This document shows, in pieces, positions 52,607 to 60,854 of a stretch of DNA of 64,000 nucleotides. The first letter of the stretch is position 1, and each line of letters opens with the position of its first letter. The notes under the pieces were generated by a model. That model searched no databases and was not told the DNA's origin. It saw only the letters and a list, made by a program, of their open reading frames with translations. Both the position numbers and the translations under genes were made by a program. Source of the stretch: an uncultured Alphaproteobacteria bacterium (GTDB taxonomy: Bacteria > Pseudomonadota > Alphaproteobacteria > RF32 > CAG-239); NCBI GenBank assembly GCA_944393685.1, contig CALYAW010000002.1:143586-207585 (forward strand), given 5' to 3'.

Positions 52607-52633
52607 AAAAGCCCGCTTATTGCGGGCTTTTTT
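52605..52633. terminator. Bidirectional intrinsic terminator
   Basis: AAAAAAGCCCGC, loop, GCGGGCTTTTTT between the ELM1-like gene and tRNA-Asp (opposite strands). Confidence 0.88.
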
Positions 52634-52635
52634 AA

Positions 52636-52712
52636 TGGCGGGAGTGACGAGGCTCGAACTCGCGACCTCCTGCGTGACAGGCAGGCGCTCTAACCAACTG
52701 AGCTACACCCCC
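52636..52712 (-). tRNA. tRNA-Asp (anticodon GTC)
   Basis: 77 nt on the minus strand with GGGGGTG/CACTCCC acceptor pairing, anticodon stem CCTGC/GCAGG, loop CTGTCAC, T arm GAGTTCGAGCCTC and encoded CCA. Confidence 0.97.
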
Positions 52713-52939
52713 ATTCGCGGTTCGTGTTATCTTATAGCTAACTATATTTATAATTGCAAGAACTTTTTTTAAGTTTTTTTATATTTTATTCATAACTTTG
52801 ATATAGTATAATTAATTATACACATAACCCTTAGAAAATACTTTATATTTTGAGTGTTTGTTGTATATTGAGCGCCAAAGGTCGTAAAGCTTGCTTTTTT
52901 CTTTACGCCTTGTTTTTGGTTCATAAATTGAGAAAAGTC

Positions 52940-54355
52940 ATGCCTATTACAGAACTTGTAAAACTCAATATAAAACAACGTAATCGCCAAAAAATTATTA
53001 CTGTTGCTTATGCTTTGGCCGTTACTTTTGCTTTTATATTATCCCTGACAAATAATAGTGTGGAAGCCTCTGTGGCTGGAAATGAGCGTGTCAACTACCT
53101 CTTAATTGAAAACAATGTTGCTCAAAATTTGTCCAACCCAGAAACCATTTATCCTGAAGATTCTATTGAAAATATCAAAAATCTTTTTTCAACGGTTAAT
53201 GCCTTAGTTCAAGAAAAACAAATTGACAAAGCAATTACCGTGCAAAAAGGTGATACTTTGATTTCCGTCTTGAATGACGTCGGACTGAACAGAAATGAAG
53301 CAAATGATATTTTTGCCGCTTTGAAAAAAGAATTTGACCCCAGAGATCTTAAAATTGGTCAAAAATTGCATGCTAATTACACCATTCGTTCTTCCAGCGG
53401 TGAATTCGTTCGTCTTAATACTTTTGTTATTGAAACGGGAATCGGAGAACGTGTCGTTGCTTATCTTAATGAAAATGATGAATTTGAAGTTGAACGCCAA
53501 AAAGACGAAATGATTGAAGAAGTCAATAGTGCAACTGGATCTATTGATGGTACTCTCGGTGCCAGTATGCAAAAACAGGGTATCCCTTCTCGCATCATTC
53601 ATAATTTTATTGCTATTTTTTCTTATTCCGTCGATTTCCGTCGTGATGTGCGTAAAGGGGATAAGTTTGAAATCGTTTATGAAAATTATATTGATAGTGA
53701 AGGGAAAGTTATCAAATCAGGAAACATTCTTTATGCGGCCTTGATTTTACGCAATGACAAAATCGCTTTATATCGTTTTAAGAACAAAGCCGGAAATATA
53801 GACTACTATACAGAAAAAGGCTTAGCTCTTAAAAAAACATTAGACAGAAAACCCTTGGCCTTCAAAAATGCACGGATATCTTCTCCTTTTGGTAGACGGT
53901 ATCATCCAATCTTGCGGAAATATAAAATCCACTGGGGCGTCGACTACGCTGCCCCTCGCGGAACTGCTATTTATGCTGGCGGAGATGGCGTCATTCAAGC
54001 TGCAAAATATTATGGTTCCTATGGTAATTATATTAAAATCCGCCATAATTCGGAGTTCTCTACCGCTTATGGTCATATGCAACGGTTCGCAAAAGGTATT
54101 CGACCGGGTGTTCGTGTAAAACAAGGTCAGATTATTGGTTATGTCGGTTCTACCGGACGTTCTACCGGACCTCATTTGCATTATGAAGTTATTCAAAACG
54201 GAAGACGTGTTAACCCTCGGACGATTAAGGCTTCTACCGGTGAAAATTTAGCCGGAAGAAATCTTACGGAATTCAAAAAAGTTGTTGCTAATATTAAATC
54301 TTCTTACAGTTCAATGTTTGCACAAAATGAAACTCCTAAAATCGCAAAAAAATAA
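52940..54355 (+). CDS. M23-family peptidoglycan endopeptidase (MepM-like)
   Basis: Cell-wall DD-endopeptidase of the LytM/M23 class. 471 residues from the chosen ATG. Seen: a signal-anchor (IITVAYALAVTFAFILSLTN), an OapA/LysM-like region (ITVQKGDTLISVLNDVGLNR, LKIGQKLHANYTIR), and a C-terminal M23 domain with HPILRKYKIHWGVDYAAPRG (zinc His and Asp), YGNYIKIRHNSEFSTAYGHM and STGPHLHYEVIQNG (HxH). Metal site intact. The frame opens 30 codons earlier without a good ribosome site. A TATAAT (52807) lies upstream inside a palindrome. Confidence 0.92.
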   Translation: MPITELVKLNIKQRNRQKIITVAYALAVTFAFILSLTNNSVEASVAGNERVNYLLIENNVAQNLSNPETIYPEDSIENIKNLFSTVNALVQEKQIDKAITVQKGDTLISVLNDVGLNRNEANDIFAALKKEFDPRDLKIGQKLHANYTIRSSSGEFVRLNTFVIETGIGERVVAYLNENDEFEVERQKDEMIEEVNSATGSIDGTLGASMQKQGIPSRIIHNFIAIFSYSVDFRRDVRKGDKFEIVYENYIDSEGKVIKSGNILYAALILRNDKIALYRFKNKAGNIDYYTEKGLALKKTLDRKPLAFKNARISSPFGRRYHPILRKYKIHWGVDYAAPRGTAIYAGGDGVIQAAKYYGSYGNYIKIRHNSEFSTAYGHMQRFAKGIRPGVRVKQGQIIGYVGSTGRSTGPHLHYEVIQNGRRVNPRTIKASTGENLAGRNLTEFKKVVANIKSSYSSMFAQNETPKIAKK

Positions 54356-54358
54356 ATT

Positions 54359-54383
54359 TAGGCCCGATCGCGGGCCTTTTTTC
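54359..54383. terminator. Bidirectional intrinsic terminator at the prophage edge
   Basis: GGCCCG, loop ATCG, CGGGCCTTTTTT. It separates the host M23 gene from the convergent prophage lysozyme. Confidence 0.85.
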
Positions 54384-54860
54384 TTACCAATGCCATTTGC
54401 CGCTACGTAAAGAAGCGGCTAATCTTTCCGCCCTTAGCTTTACTTGAGATGCATATTTGCTTGACAAAAGCTCAACTGATGCTTGACGATAATTGCCTGC
54501 TCCCAAAAAACTCAACATTTTTTTGAATTTTAGCAAGCCATTTATACCCATGTTAAATGCCAAATCAACAAGTACATATTGTCTTTCGTCATCTAGCTTA
54601 TCAAAAAAAGGTATTTTACTTTGACAATTCTCAACTGTTTTTTTGATATCTCTGCGCAATAAGAAAAACGCTTCTTGTCTGGTGATACCTTTACTTAAAT
54701 CTCTACGACCCAAAATTTTTATTTCTTCATAACTGAGTGGATTGGTCTCTAGATTACGCCCTACTCCGATACTCAAATAACCTGACGGACATCTATAGGG
54801 TTGCAAACGTATTCCCTCATGCAGGCTTAGCCTTTGTACGGCCTCAAACTCGTCTATCAT
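54384..54860 (-). CDS. Phage lysozyme (GH24, T4-type)
   Basis: Endolysin that cleaves peptidoglycan at the end of the infection cycle. 158 residues. Seen: HEGIRLQPYRCPSGYLSIGVG with the catalytic triad as Glu15, Cys24, Ser30 in the E-8-(D/C)-5-(T/S) spacing of the family; the Cys variant is known from some phage lysozymes. No signal or SAR helix, so it needs a holin for export. Its ATG overlaps the stop of the upstream holin-like gene. Confidence 0.9.
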   Translation of the reverse strand: MIDEFEAVQRLSLHEGIRLQPYRCPSGYLSIGVGRNLETNPLSYEEIKILGRRDLSKGITRQEAFFLLRRDIKKTVENCQSKIPFFDKLDDERQYVLVDLAFNMGINGLLKFKKMLSFLGAGNYRQASVELLSSKYASQVKLRAERLAASLRSGKWHW

Positions 54861-55108
54861 TGCAGCTTTCTCCGTTTTTTTTGATTCTCTTCAAGCAATA
54901 AATCTAGCTTTACTTTTATTTCCGCCAACAACACATTTTGCTGATTTTGCATTAGGGCTAAACTTGCTGTTTTGTTATCTGCATTTTTTAGACCATCATG
55001 CAATATATCAACTTGTGCTTTCCATTCTCCTACTTTGATTATGATAGCTATAAAACCAAAAATAGCGGCAAGTCCGGAGGCGCCCCCTATTATTACCAAA
55101 TTTTCCAT
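54857..55108 (-). CDS. Putative holin (one-helix) of the prophage
   Basis: 83 residues: an N-terminal transmembrane helix (ENLVIIGGASGLAAIFGFIA, residues ~2-22) and a helical charged C terminus (DILHDGLKNADNKT, KVKLDLLLEENQKKRRK). Position directly before lysozyme, with a 4-nt ATGA overlap, fits a holin or holin-like pore protein. A longer frame reaching 55219 is unlikely; GAGGAGATATAGAA precedes ATG 55108. Confidence 0.7.
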   Translation of the reverse strand: MENLVIIGGASGLAAIFGFIAIIIKVGEWKAQVDILHDGLKNADNKTASLALMQNQQNVLLAEIKVKLDLLLEENQKKRRKLQ

Positions 55109-55110
55109 TT

Positions 55111-55440
55111 CTATATCTCCTCTCTTAAAGCAGATATCCTTTCTCTTGCCTCTCCTCTTTGTTGCAATACATTTTCCGGAATTATTGCTCCTGTTTCTTG
55201 GTTGCGAATCACATACCAATCTGTTTCTGACAGATATTGTTGGTATTTCATAATCTCTATAGTAGCTGCAATATCTGCTTTTTCTTCAAGAGGAACAACT
55301 TCATAATAACCACCAATTGCATTTCCTAAGGCATCTTTTTGGATATGTTCGTCACTGATGTATTCTTGCTCCTTTTTTAATTCTGAACGAGCTTTTTCCC
55401 AAGCAACCAAATCTCCAAAGTTTATTTTTTCTCCTAACAT
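55111..55440 (-). CDS. Small phage protein, tail-fibre-adjacent
   Basis: 109 residues, soluble, charged and helical. Seen: EYISDEHIQKDALGNAIGGY and the stretch YLSETDWYVIRNQETGAIIP, a pattern common in small proteins encoded next to phage tail-fibre genes. No enzymatic role visible. 2 nt upstream of the holin-like gene and 9 nt downstream of the fibre gene, all co-directional. GAGAAGACA ribosome site. Confidence 0.65.
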   Translation of the reverse strand: MLGEKINFGDLVAWEKARSELKKEQEYISDEHIQKDALGNAIGGYYEVVPLEEKADIAATIEIMKYQQYLSETDWYVIRNQETGAIIPENVLQQRGEARERISALREEI

Positions 55441-55449
55441 TGTCTTCTC

Positions 55450-56376
55450 CTATATACCGCAAGCGTACCAAGAGCAAGAAACTATCCCGCTATAATCTAA
55501 ATATATTTTTGCACCCGTTGTGCTTTTTTCAAAAAAACCTATCCACGCACTGCACATTGAAACTCCTCCATGATATGAATGCTCCATATTTCGACCGAAA
55601 TGATAATTTACATTTTTGTATGGACGTAAAAAGGTAATCGTATTGATAACAACTCCGGCTTGCGTGGGAACTATGTAGCCTCCTTGCTCTACCCATACAC
55701 ATTGAGTCAGATTTGCATCCGTAAACCATTCTCGACACCATTGATTATTTGATGTCGTTATGCGCGAATATAAATTATTACTGCTTAATTTGGAGGAAAT
55801 TTCAGTTTTCAAATTAGTAATATTGGTGATTTGAAGACTATTATTTCCTGAGGCCGTCGGTGTTGTGGGAATACCAGAAAAGCTTGGACTTAGTAATGGT
55901 GCTTTGGTTGATAAAAAGCTATCTATTTGGGCTTTTGCATAAACATTTGATGTTGCTGCCTTGGTATCAATTTTGCTGTTTAATTCGCTGTATACATCAT
56001 TTATAGTTTCTTCTAATGCTTTGTCTGCATCACTTCGTAACTTTGCTTCCTCGCCGATAATGCTTTCAATATTTAGGCTCGCTACCAAATCTTCACATTT
56101 TTGGACGCTTTTTGCCGCAGCTTCTTTGGCGTCTTTGGCTTCTTGTATCATTGGTGAAAACGTATTATCCGCGGCATCTAAGACATGTTTGTCCAACTCT
56201 GGTTTACAAGTTTTGTTGGTATAGTCCTCTAATTCTTGCTGACCTGATTTGATATATGTATAGCTCATTACAATGTCCGCAAAACTACTGGTATAAAATT
56301 CTACCTTAAAAAATTTTTCCGTACTTATGCTTACTTCGATAGATGGATAGCTTTGGATTTGATGATGTATTGACAT
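55450..56376 (-). CDS. Phage tail-fibre-like protein
   Basis: 308 residues. Seen: a charged N-terminal part with a long predicted coiled coil (EAKDAKEAAAKSVQKCEDLV, AKLRSDADKALEETINDVY), a Ser/Thr-rich linker and a strand-rich C terminus (QCVWVEQGGYIVPTQAGVVI, YHGGVSMCSAWIGFF). This layout (coiled coil, then receptor-like tip) suits a fibre or spike adaptor. No close family recognised. Starts 3 nt after the previous gene's stop. Confidence 0.62.
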   Translation of the reverse strand: MSIHHQIQSYPSIEVSISTEKFFKVEFYTSSFADIVMSYTYIKSGQQELEDYTNKTCKPELDKHVLDAADNTFSPMIQEAKDAKEAAAKSVQKCEDLVASLNIESIIGEEAKLRSDADKALEETINDVYSELNSKIDTKAATSNVYAKAQIDSFLSTKAPLLSPSFSGIPTTPTASGNNSLQITNITNLKTEISSKLSSNNLYSRITTSNNQWCREWFTDANLTQCVWVEQGGYIVPTQAGVVINTITFLRPYKNVNYHFGRNMEHSYHGGVSMCSAWIGFFEKSTTGAKIYLDYSGIVSCSWYACGI

Positions 56377-56379
56377 TGT

Positions 56380-56730
56380 CTACTCCGTTACGTGTGGGGT
56401 AATTATGAAATATGCAAGACTATTTATATCTTGCGGAAATATCGTGTGAACCTGACCATCTGAAAGTTTTATTTGAATATCTGTCAGATACTCGCCTGCT
56501 TCTATATCCGTATCTGCCGGTGTCAGCTCAATACTTGCCAAGCCTCGAGCGGCATCTGAAATTACTCCATTTTTTTCTAATACCTTGCTTCCGTCTTCTT
56601 TTTTGACACACATTTTTAATTGTGTATCCTTAAGATCCATGTCGCCAATATTGTCCGTAAAATGAAAATTTACGGCAAAGCTGTCTCCACGACGCACGGT
56701 TATACCTCGGCTGTTTAAAATCCCACTCAT
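56380..56730 (-). CDS. Phage tail/baseplate-associated protein
   Basis: 116 residues, all-beta by pattern (TVRRGDSFAVNFHFTDNIGD, LKDTQLKMCVKKEDGS, IELTPADTDIEAGEYLTDIQ). It resembles the N-terminal Ig-like/BppU-type domain of baseplate upper proteins that hold fibres, a family seen in other phages, but this link is weak. Between tail-collar and fibre genes; GGAGGAATAA ribosome site. Confidence 0.55.
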   Translation of the reverse strand: MSGILNSRGITVRRGDSFAVNFHFTDNIGDMDLKDTQLKMCVKKEDGSKVLEKNGVISDAARGLASIELTPADTDIEAGEYLTDIQIKLSDGQVHTIFPQDINSLAYFIITPHVTE

Positions 56731-57510
56731 TTATTCCTCCTTGGCTTTGATAAAATAATTCACTGCTTGGTTTATTGGTGTTACGTGCTCTGATTTTCCG
56801 TATATCTTACTGCTGCGTGACGCATCAAACGTACTTTTCCCAAAATAAGTATCTTGATCCGAGCCACCGTCAAATCTGGCTGCTTTTGTATCCATTCCGT
56901 CATTGGAAAAAGCCCCGCTTACGCTTGCGCTGCTTGCTCTTCCTCCAACAACTGTACCGGTGATATTGGGCAATCCCTCTTCCTGAGTGGTGTATATATT
57001 TTCTGCAGAATCTCCTCCTAGTCCACGCAAAAACTTCCCTCGATAATCAGGGATGTTAAACGTATTTATTCCGTCTCCTTCACCAAATTGTGTTCCCAGC
57101 AAACTGAACAACTCTTCATAATCCTTACGCGCAACGGCTTGTCCGTTACATAAAAGCCAATTATTATGATTTTGATTCTGAAGTGAGGCTTTTATATCTC
57201 CAATCTGAAATAAAGAATTTACATTCGTTTTCAGAGTGTTTTGTAATTCAGTTTTTGTGCTGTCAAGTTGATTTTTGTTTATGGCATCATAGCCATTTCT
57301 CCCCTCTGCTAAATTTTTAATTTTGAAATTACCAACATCTAAATCTGCTTCCATGGGAGCCCGTCCGTCACGCAAAAAGGCCATACTTAAACCTTCGGCA
57401 AAGTTGTCATCCTCTTCATCGTGATTATCGGTAACAATATCAATATCATTTATACGATCATTTTCCCAATTGTGAATACGTGTAAAATGACCACTACTAT
57501 CATATGGCAT
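56731..57510 (-). CDS. Phage tail-collar-domain protein
   Basis: 259 residues from the ATG behind AAAGGAGAATAATT. Seen: an N-terminal phage-attachment part (DVGNFKIKNLAEGRNGYDAI) and a tail-collar domain (GDIKASLQNQNHNNWLLCNG, FNIPDYRGKFLRGLGGD, GLPNITG, SKIYGKSEHVTPINQAVNYF). The WLLCNG, GLPNIT and S-IYG-S-x-VTP motifs are shared with the host-side gene at 31489. A longer frame starts 9 codons upstream. Probable fibre or collar component. Confidence 0.82.
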   Translation of the reverse strand: MPYDSSGHFTRIHNWENDRINDIDIVTDNHDEEDDNFAEGLSMAFLRDGRAPMEADLDVGNFKIKNLAEGRNGYDAINKNQLDSTKTELQNTLKTNVNSLFQIGDIKASLQNQNHNNWLLCNGQAVARKDYEELFSLLGTQFGEGDGINTFNIPDYRGKFLRGLGGDSAENIYTTQEEGLPNITGTVVGGRASSASVSGAFSNDGMDTKAARFDGGSDQDTYFGKSTFDASRSSKIYGKSEHVTPINQAVNYFIKAKEE

Positions 57511-57512
57511 AA

Positions 57513-57755
57513 TTATTCTCCTTTTCTTTTTTTGCAAAGTTCTAGTTGCTGACGCAATTTATCAATCCGCCCTATCCATTCCCATGTCTCTTGATAACTT
57601 TGAGCCGGAAGCCTTTCTAATTCATCGGCAACCTTAGACCCTGCTATCGGGTAGACTGGGCAATAATTACAGTTTATTTTTGCGCATGAGCTCAAGCAGA
57701 GTATCGCGACGAGCATTAGGTTGGGAAAGAATTTTAACTGTTTGCTGTTGTACAT
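57513..57755 (-). CDS. Putative o-spanin (Rz1-like lipoprotein)
   Basis: 80 residues. Seen: signal peptide with lipobox LCLSSCAK, a CNYCPVYP motif and a helical C terminus. Outer-membrane lipoprotein partner of the i-spanin; together they fuse inner and outer membranes in the last step of lysis. It begins inside the upstream i-spanin gene in another frame (~119-nt overlap), the classic Rz/Rz1 nested arrangement. Confidence 0.72.
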   Translation of the reverse strand: MYNSKQLKFFPNLMLVAILCLSSCAKINCNYCPVYPIAGSKVADELERLPAQSYQETWEWIGRIDKLRQQLELCKKRKGE

Positions 57756-57873
57756 ATTGTCTTGTTTCCGCTTGTTCTTTGATAATATGATAGCGGCTAT
57801 CTGCTCGTCCTAACATATATGACACCGCGCACAAAGCCGCTATTAAAATAAAAAATTTTATTTTTGAGAGCAT
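57667..57873 (-). CDS. Putative i-spanin (Rz-like)
   Basis: 68 residues from ATG 57873. Seen: an N-terminal membrane helix (KIKFFILIAALCAVSYMLG) and a short periplasmic helical part (KEQAETRQYVQQQTVKI). Shorter than lambda Rz. Overlaps the o-spanin gene out of frame and overlaps the upstream small membrane protein by TGATG. Spanin assignment rests on this nested lipoprotein partner. Confidence 0.65.
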   Translation of the reverse strand: MLSKIKFFILIAALCAVSYMLGRADSRYHIIKEQAETRQYVQQQTVKILSQPNARRDTLLELMRKNKL

Positions 57874-58010
57874 CACCAATAAACTCCAAACAACAGCATG
57901 AATGCTTTTGCGACGGTTTCGGAATGTTCCGGTGAAATAACTGCAACTAACGCGATTATCAAAACTGCCAGTCCCAAAAATAATCTTTTTAGACTAATGT
58001 TTTTATGCAT
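57873..58010 (-). CDS. Tiny one-helix membrane protein, candidate holin/antiholin
   Basis: 45 residues: a basic N terminus (MHKNISLKRLF), one helix (GLAVLIIALVAVI) and an amphipathic C terminus (SETVAKAFMLLFGVYW). Too short for routine calling but well placed: it follows the S74-tailed gene by 6 nt, and its TGA overlaps the i-spanin ATG (TGATG). In the lysis context a second holin or antiholin is plausible (inference). Confidence 0.55.
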   Translation of the reverse strand: MHKNISLKRLFLGLAVLIIALVAVISPEHSETVAKAFMLLFGVYW

Positions 58011-58016
58011 TGCTGT

Positions 58017-58886
58017 TTATTGGCATGCCAAAGCATAGTTAACCTTAAGGTAACCACTCTTGTCTATGCCGACTGCATCAGGATGAACCGTCAACACTTC
58101 CTGAGCAATTAATCCTAAGCGTGGTTCATTGTCTCCTTTGTAGGTAAACAAATAAACCGGTAGACCATTGAACAGCTGACCTACCTTAACTATGTTATCT
58201 TTAAGGTCTTTATCTGAAAATAATTTTCCGACGCTGAGAAGAGCGCTGCTTCCCAAATCAAACTGATCTGCTGCATTTTGATTTTGTGCTTGATTGATTC
58301 GAGTATCTCTTCCTTTTTGGACATTAAAAATCTGATTTGCAACATCATACCCGCTGTACTGATTTTGCAACAATTTGCCTATTTCAGAAATCGGTTGTTG
58401 CCGAGCTGAATTTTGGAAGTTTGCTGACATAATTTGGTTGTTTAAGCTATTTGAAAATGCATTTTGTCCTGCTAAAACACTATTATAGGCTGCTTCTGAA
58501 TAGGCTTTGTTTTGTGAATCTTCCAAGTTTTTTAAGGCTGTTTGGTAGGCCTCTGAATCAACTGAAAATCCTTGGTTTTGAAGCCTTGTCTCCAATTGTT
58601 TGCGACGGTCTTCAAACTCTGGTTCCATCTGTGAAACTGCTTGATTATATGTAGCCTGCTCTGCCCTGATACGCGCATTATCCGAGCCATCAACCGAATA
58701 TATATAATCCGGACGAGATGAAAGTGTTGAACTGAGGTTACTGGCTGTTTCCGCCATATTTTGATAAGCGTTGTCAACATTGGCGGTGTTATAATTATTC
58801 AGAAAATCTAAATATTGCCTTTCACTGGCAAAACTTTTTGTTCCGGCTGTTCCGGCTCCAAGTAATTTTCCTACACTCTTTGACAT
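58017..58886 (-). CDS. Phage structural protein with S74-like C terminus
   Basis: 289 residues. A Gln/Asn/Ala-rich helical body (NQGFSVDSEAYQTALKNLED, SNSLNNQIMSANFQNSARQQ) of the kind seen in podovirus tail or ejection proteins, then a C-terminal segment FSDKDLKDNIVKVGQL, RLGLIAQEVLTVHPDAV, which matches the start and middle of peptidase S74 (intramolecular chaperone) domains of tail fibres. The domain is short (~70 residues). The gene ends 6 nt before the tiny membrane protein and overlaps the GNAT gene. Confidence 0.68.
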   Translation of the reverse strand: MSKSVGKLLGAGTAGTKSFASERQYLDFLNNYNTANVDNAYQNMAETASNLSSTLSSRPDYIYSVDGSDNARIRAEQATYNQAVSQMEPEFEDRRKQLETRLQNQGFSVDSEAYQTALKNLEDSQNKAYSEAAYNSVLAGQNAFSNSLNNQIMSANFQNSARQQPISEIGKLLQNQYSGYDVANQIFNVQKGRDTRINQAQNQNAADQFDLGSSALLSVGKLFSDKDLKDNIVKVGQLFNGLPVYLFTYKGDNEPRLGLIAQEVLTVHPDAVGIDKSGYLKVNYALACQ

Positions 58887-59329
58887 TTCCTTTTTCCTTT
58901 CAGATTAAATTCTTGTTGTAAAATTCCCATAATTACAGCGTCTTTTCCGTTATCTCGAAAACCACGTAATACGCCTTCGGCCTTAAACCCCAATTTCAGA
59001 GCTAGTTTAAGACAGTCTATATTATCAATATCTGCCGACATGCTGATACGACGACAACCAAAGTAATTAAACGCCACATCAAACATGAAATTTAAAACAC
59101 GCCTCGTACACCACCTTTTATTGATGGTATATAATGTCCACCATACATCTATGCCCGGTCGAATATTGTGATAAATCAAGCCTCCTATCAGCCGATTATC
59201 CAAAATAAATCCTATCGTGAAATGTTCATCTAACCAAGAAGCGTCATATCCTAAACCAGCACATACAAAACGTGTAATGATATCATCCGTATCGGCAATT
59301 ATTTTACAAGATACTGTTTCCCTGCTCAT
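58871..59329 (-). CDS. GNAT-family acetyltransferase (phage-encoded)
   Basis: 152 residues from ATG 59329 (GGGG site). Seen: HFTIGFILDNRLIGGLIYHN, a central WWTLYTINKRWCTRRVL strand-helix, and an AcCoA-motif-like region with CLKLALKLGFKAEGVLRGF. GNAT genes inside phage structural modules are unusual; the target is unknown (host or virion protein). Its start overlaps the end of the propeller gene, and its end overlaps the S74-tailed gene by 16 nt. An alternative start lies 6 codons upstream at 59347. Confidence 0.78.
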   Translation of the reverse strand: MSRETVSCKIIADTDDIITRFVCAGLGYDASWLDEHFTIGFILDNRLIGGLIYHNIRPGIDVWWTLYTINKRWCTRRVLNFMFDVAFNYFGCRRISMSADIDNIDCLKLALKLGFKAEGVLRGFRDNGKDAVIMGILQQEFNLKGKRKCQRV

Positions 59330-60854
59330 ATCTAAACCCCGTATCATACCATTCTATCAAATTACCTCGCGTTTTGGTTTTAAAAACTACACTAGCCTTA
59401 AAACCTGTTGCCGAATTTGCTATCCACTGAGATTGTATTTTTCCTTTTAAGGTGGCCCATTTAGTTCCTATCGGATTACTTAGAGAACTCCATTTTAAAT
59501 TGTTCCATTTGCTTAAAACTGTTCTGTCAATATTGGCCGCATAGTCAAATTGGCGCTCCTCAAAATCCATGTTGGTATAGACCACCAATGCAAATTTAGT
59601 TGAGGCCTTGGTTCGAGGATTTATTAATTGTATTTTTTTCAAATTACTTGAACCTAAACTTGAATAGGCTTGTTCGACTACTCCACAAATCGGCGTCTTA
59701 TTGTCGGAGTATCCTTCATCAAATAAAAATACCCCCGTATCTGAACCAAAATACAGTCTATCTTCAAACATGCCCCATGAATGTGAGCGAATATTGGTAA
59801 ATCTGCACCAGGCTCCACTATTGACATTGACCACGTGTTGTTCAAACTGCTCTGATGTTGGCACGTTAAAAAGCGCATAGCCCATTCGCCCATAAATTAT
59901 ACTCTGCCAACCTCGCTTATATTTACCATGCAGCGTCCTATTTAACACCAAACCTCTTATTTTGTCTGAAAAGGCTATTTGCGATGAATTGGCTTTATCC
60001 AAAGAAAGTGCTCTTGATAGAGGAATATAACCGTCTTCCGATATGATAACGACATCTCCTTGATACTGCATTGCACAACGATAACCTATCGGTTTACTCA
60101 TCTTATAAACACCTCTCAGGCTCCAATCGTTGATATTTGACGGATCACTGCCGGAATAAACCGCAACTTCCCCTTCCGAACTGATAAATGCCGTTAAATC
60201 ATCTATCCCATGACCTCCATCTTGTGTCCACGAACAAATTGCCAATAAACGTCCTCCGTGCCGCATAATAGTGGATAGATCAAACTTTATCAGTGTTCCT
60301 TGGATGTTGCCGACTTCTGAGGTGTACCAAAATTTTAACGTTCCTTTTTCTACAAAAAAAAGCCTTTGTTTAATTAGCGATACATTAATCAGTTTTGACA
60401 AAATAAGATTATCCCCTTCAAATACGCAATCTTCTATTGTTGGAACATTATCTTTTATATAAAATACTTGTGGAGCATCGCTCCCGTTAACCAAAAAAAG
60501 ACGGTCCTTAAATTGACAACTCTGCCAGTCTGAAACAGAAAATCCTTCTTTTAATAAAACTGTACTATGTCGAGAGCTGATATTCCAAATCTTGCCGCCG
60601 CCACATGCCAAAAAATATTCTTTTTCTTCATAATTATAATTCATAAGTGTTTCTATTTTTGTTCCTAATTCAACATAAGGCACATACCCTTTACGCAAAA
60701 TAATTTTGGTTTCTTGCGGCAGATAATTATCCATTACAATTGCATCTGTTTCGGGCATGGTGTCCAAACTATCTCTGACATTTAACCCACCGATGGGGGC
60801 GGAAAGAATGTAATTTTGTGATTTATTATGACGATTAATTGGTCGTTGCAACAT
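59304..60854 (-). CDS. Phage tail propeller protein (P22 gp10-like)
   Basis: 516 residues. Repeated strand blocks with Gly and aromatic turns (EYFLACGGGKIWNISS, LFLVNGSDAPQVFYI, KQRLFFVEKGTLKFWYTSE, LTAFISSEGEVAVYSG, DRLYFGSDTGVFLFDEG) predict a beta-propeller. In P22-type phages such a protein (gp10) closes the portal below the gp4 adaptor; the adjacent adaptor supports this role. The first ATG overlaps the adaptor gene by 20 nt. Confidence 0.75.
   Translation of the reverse strand: MLQRPINRHNKSQNYILSAPIGGLNVRDSLDTMPETDAIVMDNYLPQETKIILRKGYVPYVELGTKIETLMNYNYEEKEYFLACGGGKIWNISSRHSTVLLKEGFSVSDWQSCQFKDRLFLVNGSDAPQVFYIKDNVPTIEDCVFEGDNLILSKLINVSLIKQRLFFVEKGTLKFWYTSEVGNIQGTLIKFDLSTIMRHGGRLLAICSWTQDGGHGIDDLTAFISSEGEVAVYSGSDPSNINDWSLRGVYKMSKPIGYRCAMQYQGDVVIISEDGYIPLSRALSLDKANSSQIAFSDKIRGLVLNRTLHGKYKRGWQSIIYGRMGYALFNVPTSEQFEQHVVNVNSGAWCRFTNIRSHSWGMFEDRLYFGSDTGVFLFDEGYSDNKTPICGVVEQAYSSLGSSNLKKIQLINPRTKASTKFALVVYTNMDFEERQFDYAANIDRTVLSKWNNLKWSSLSNPIGTKWATLKGKIQSQWIANSATGFKASVVFKTKTRGNLIEWYDTGFRYEQGNSIL

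Noticed and set aside
52636..52712. tRNA-Asp as the prophage attachment site
   Set aside because: A complete host gene and terminator (M23 peptidase) lie between the tRNA and the prophage, and no repeat of the tRNA 3' end was seen in the window.
57667..57879. Start of i-spanin at the TTG (57879)
   Set aside because: ATG at 57873 is two codons downstream and overlaps the upstream stop as TGATG, the pattern used by the neighbouring genes.
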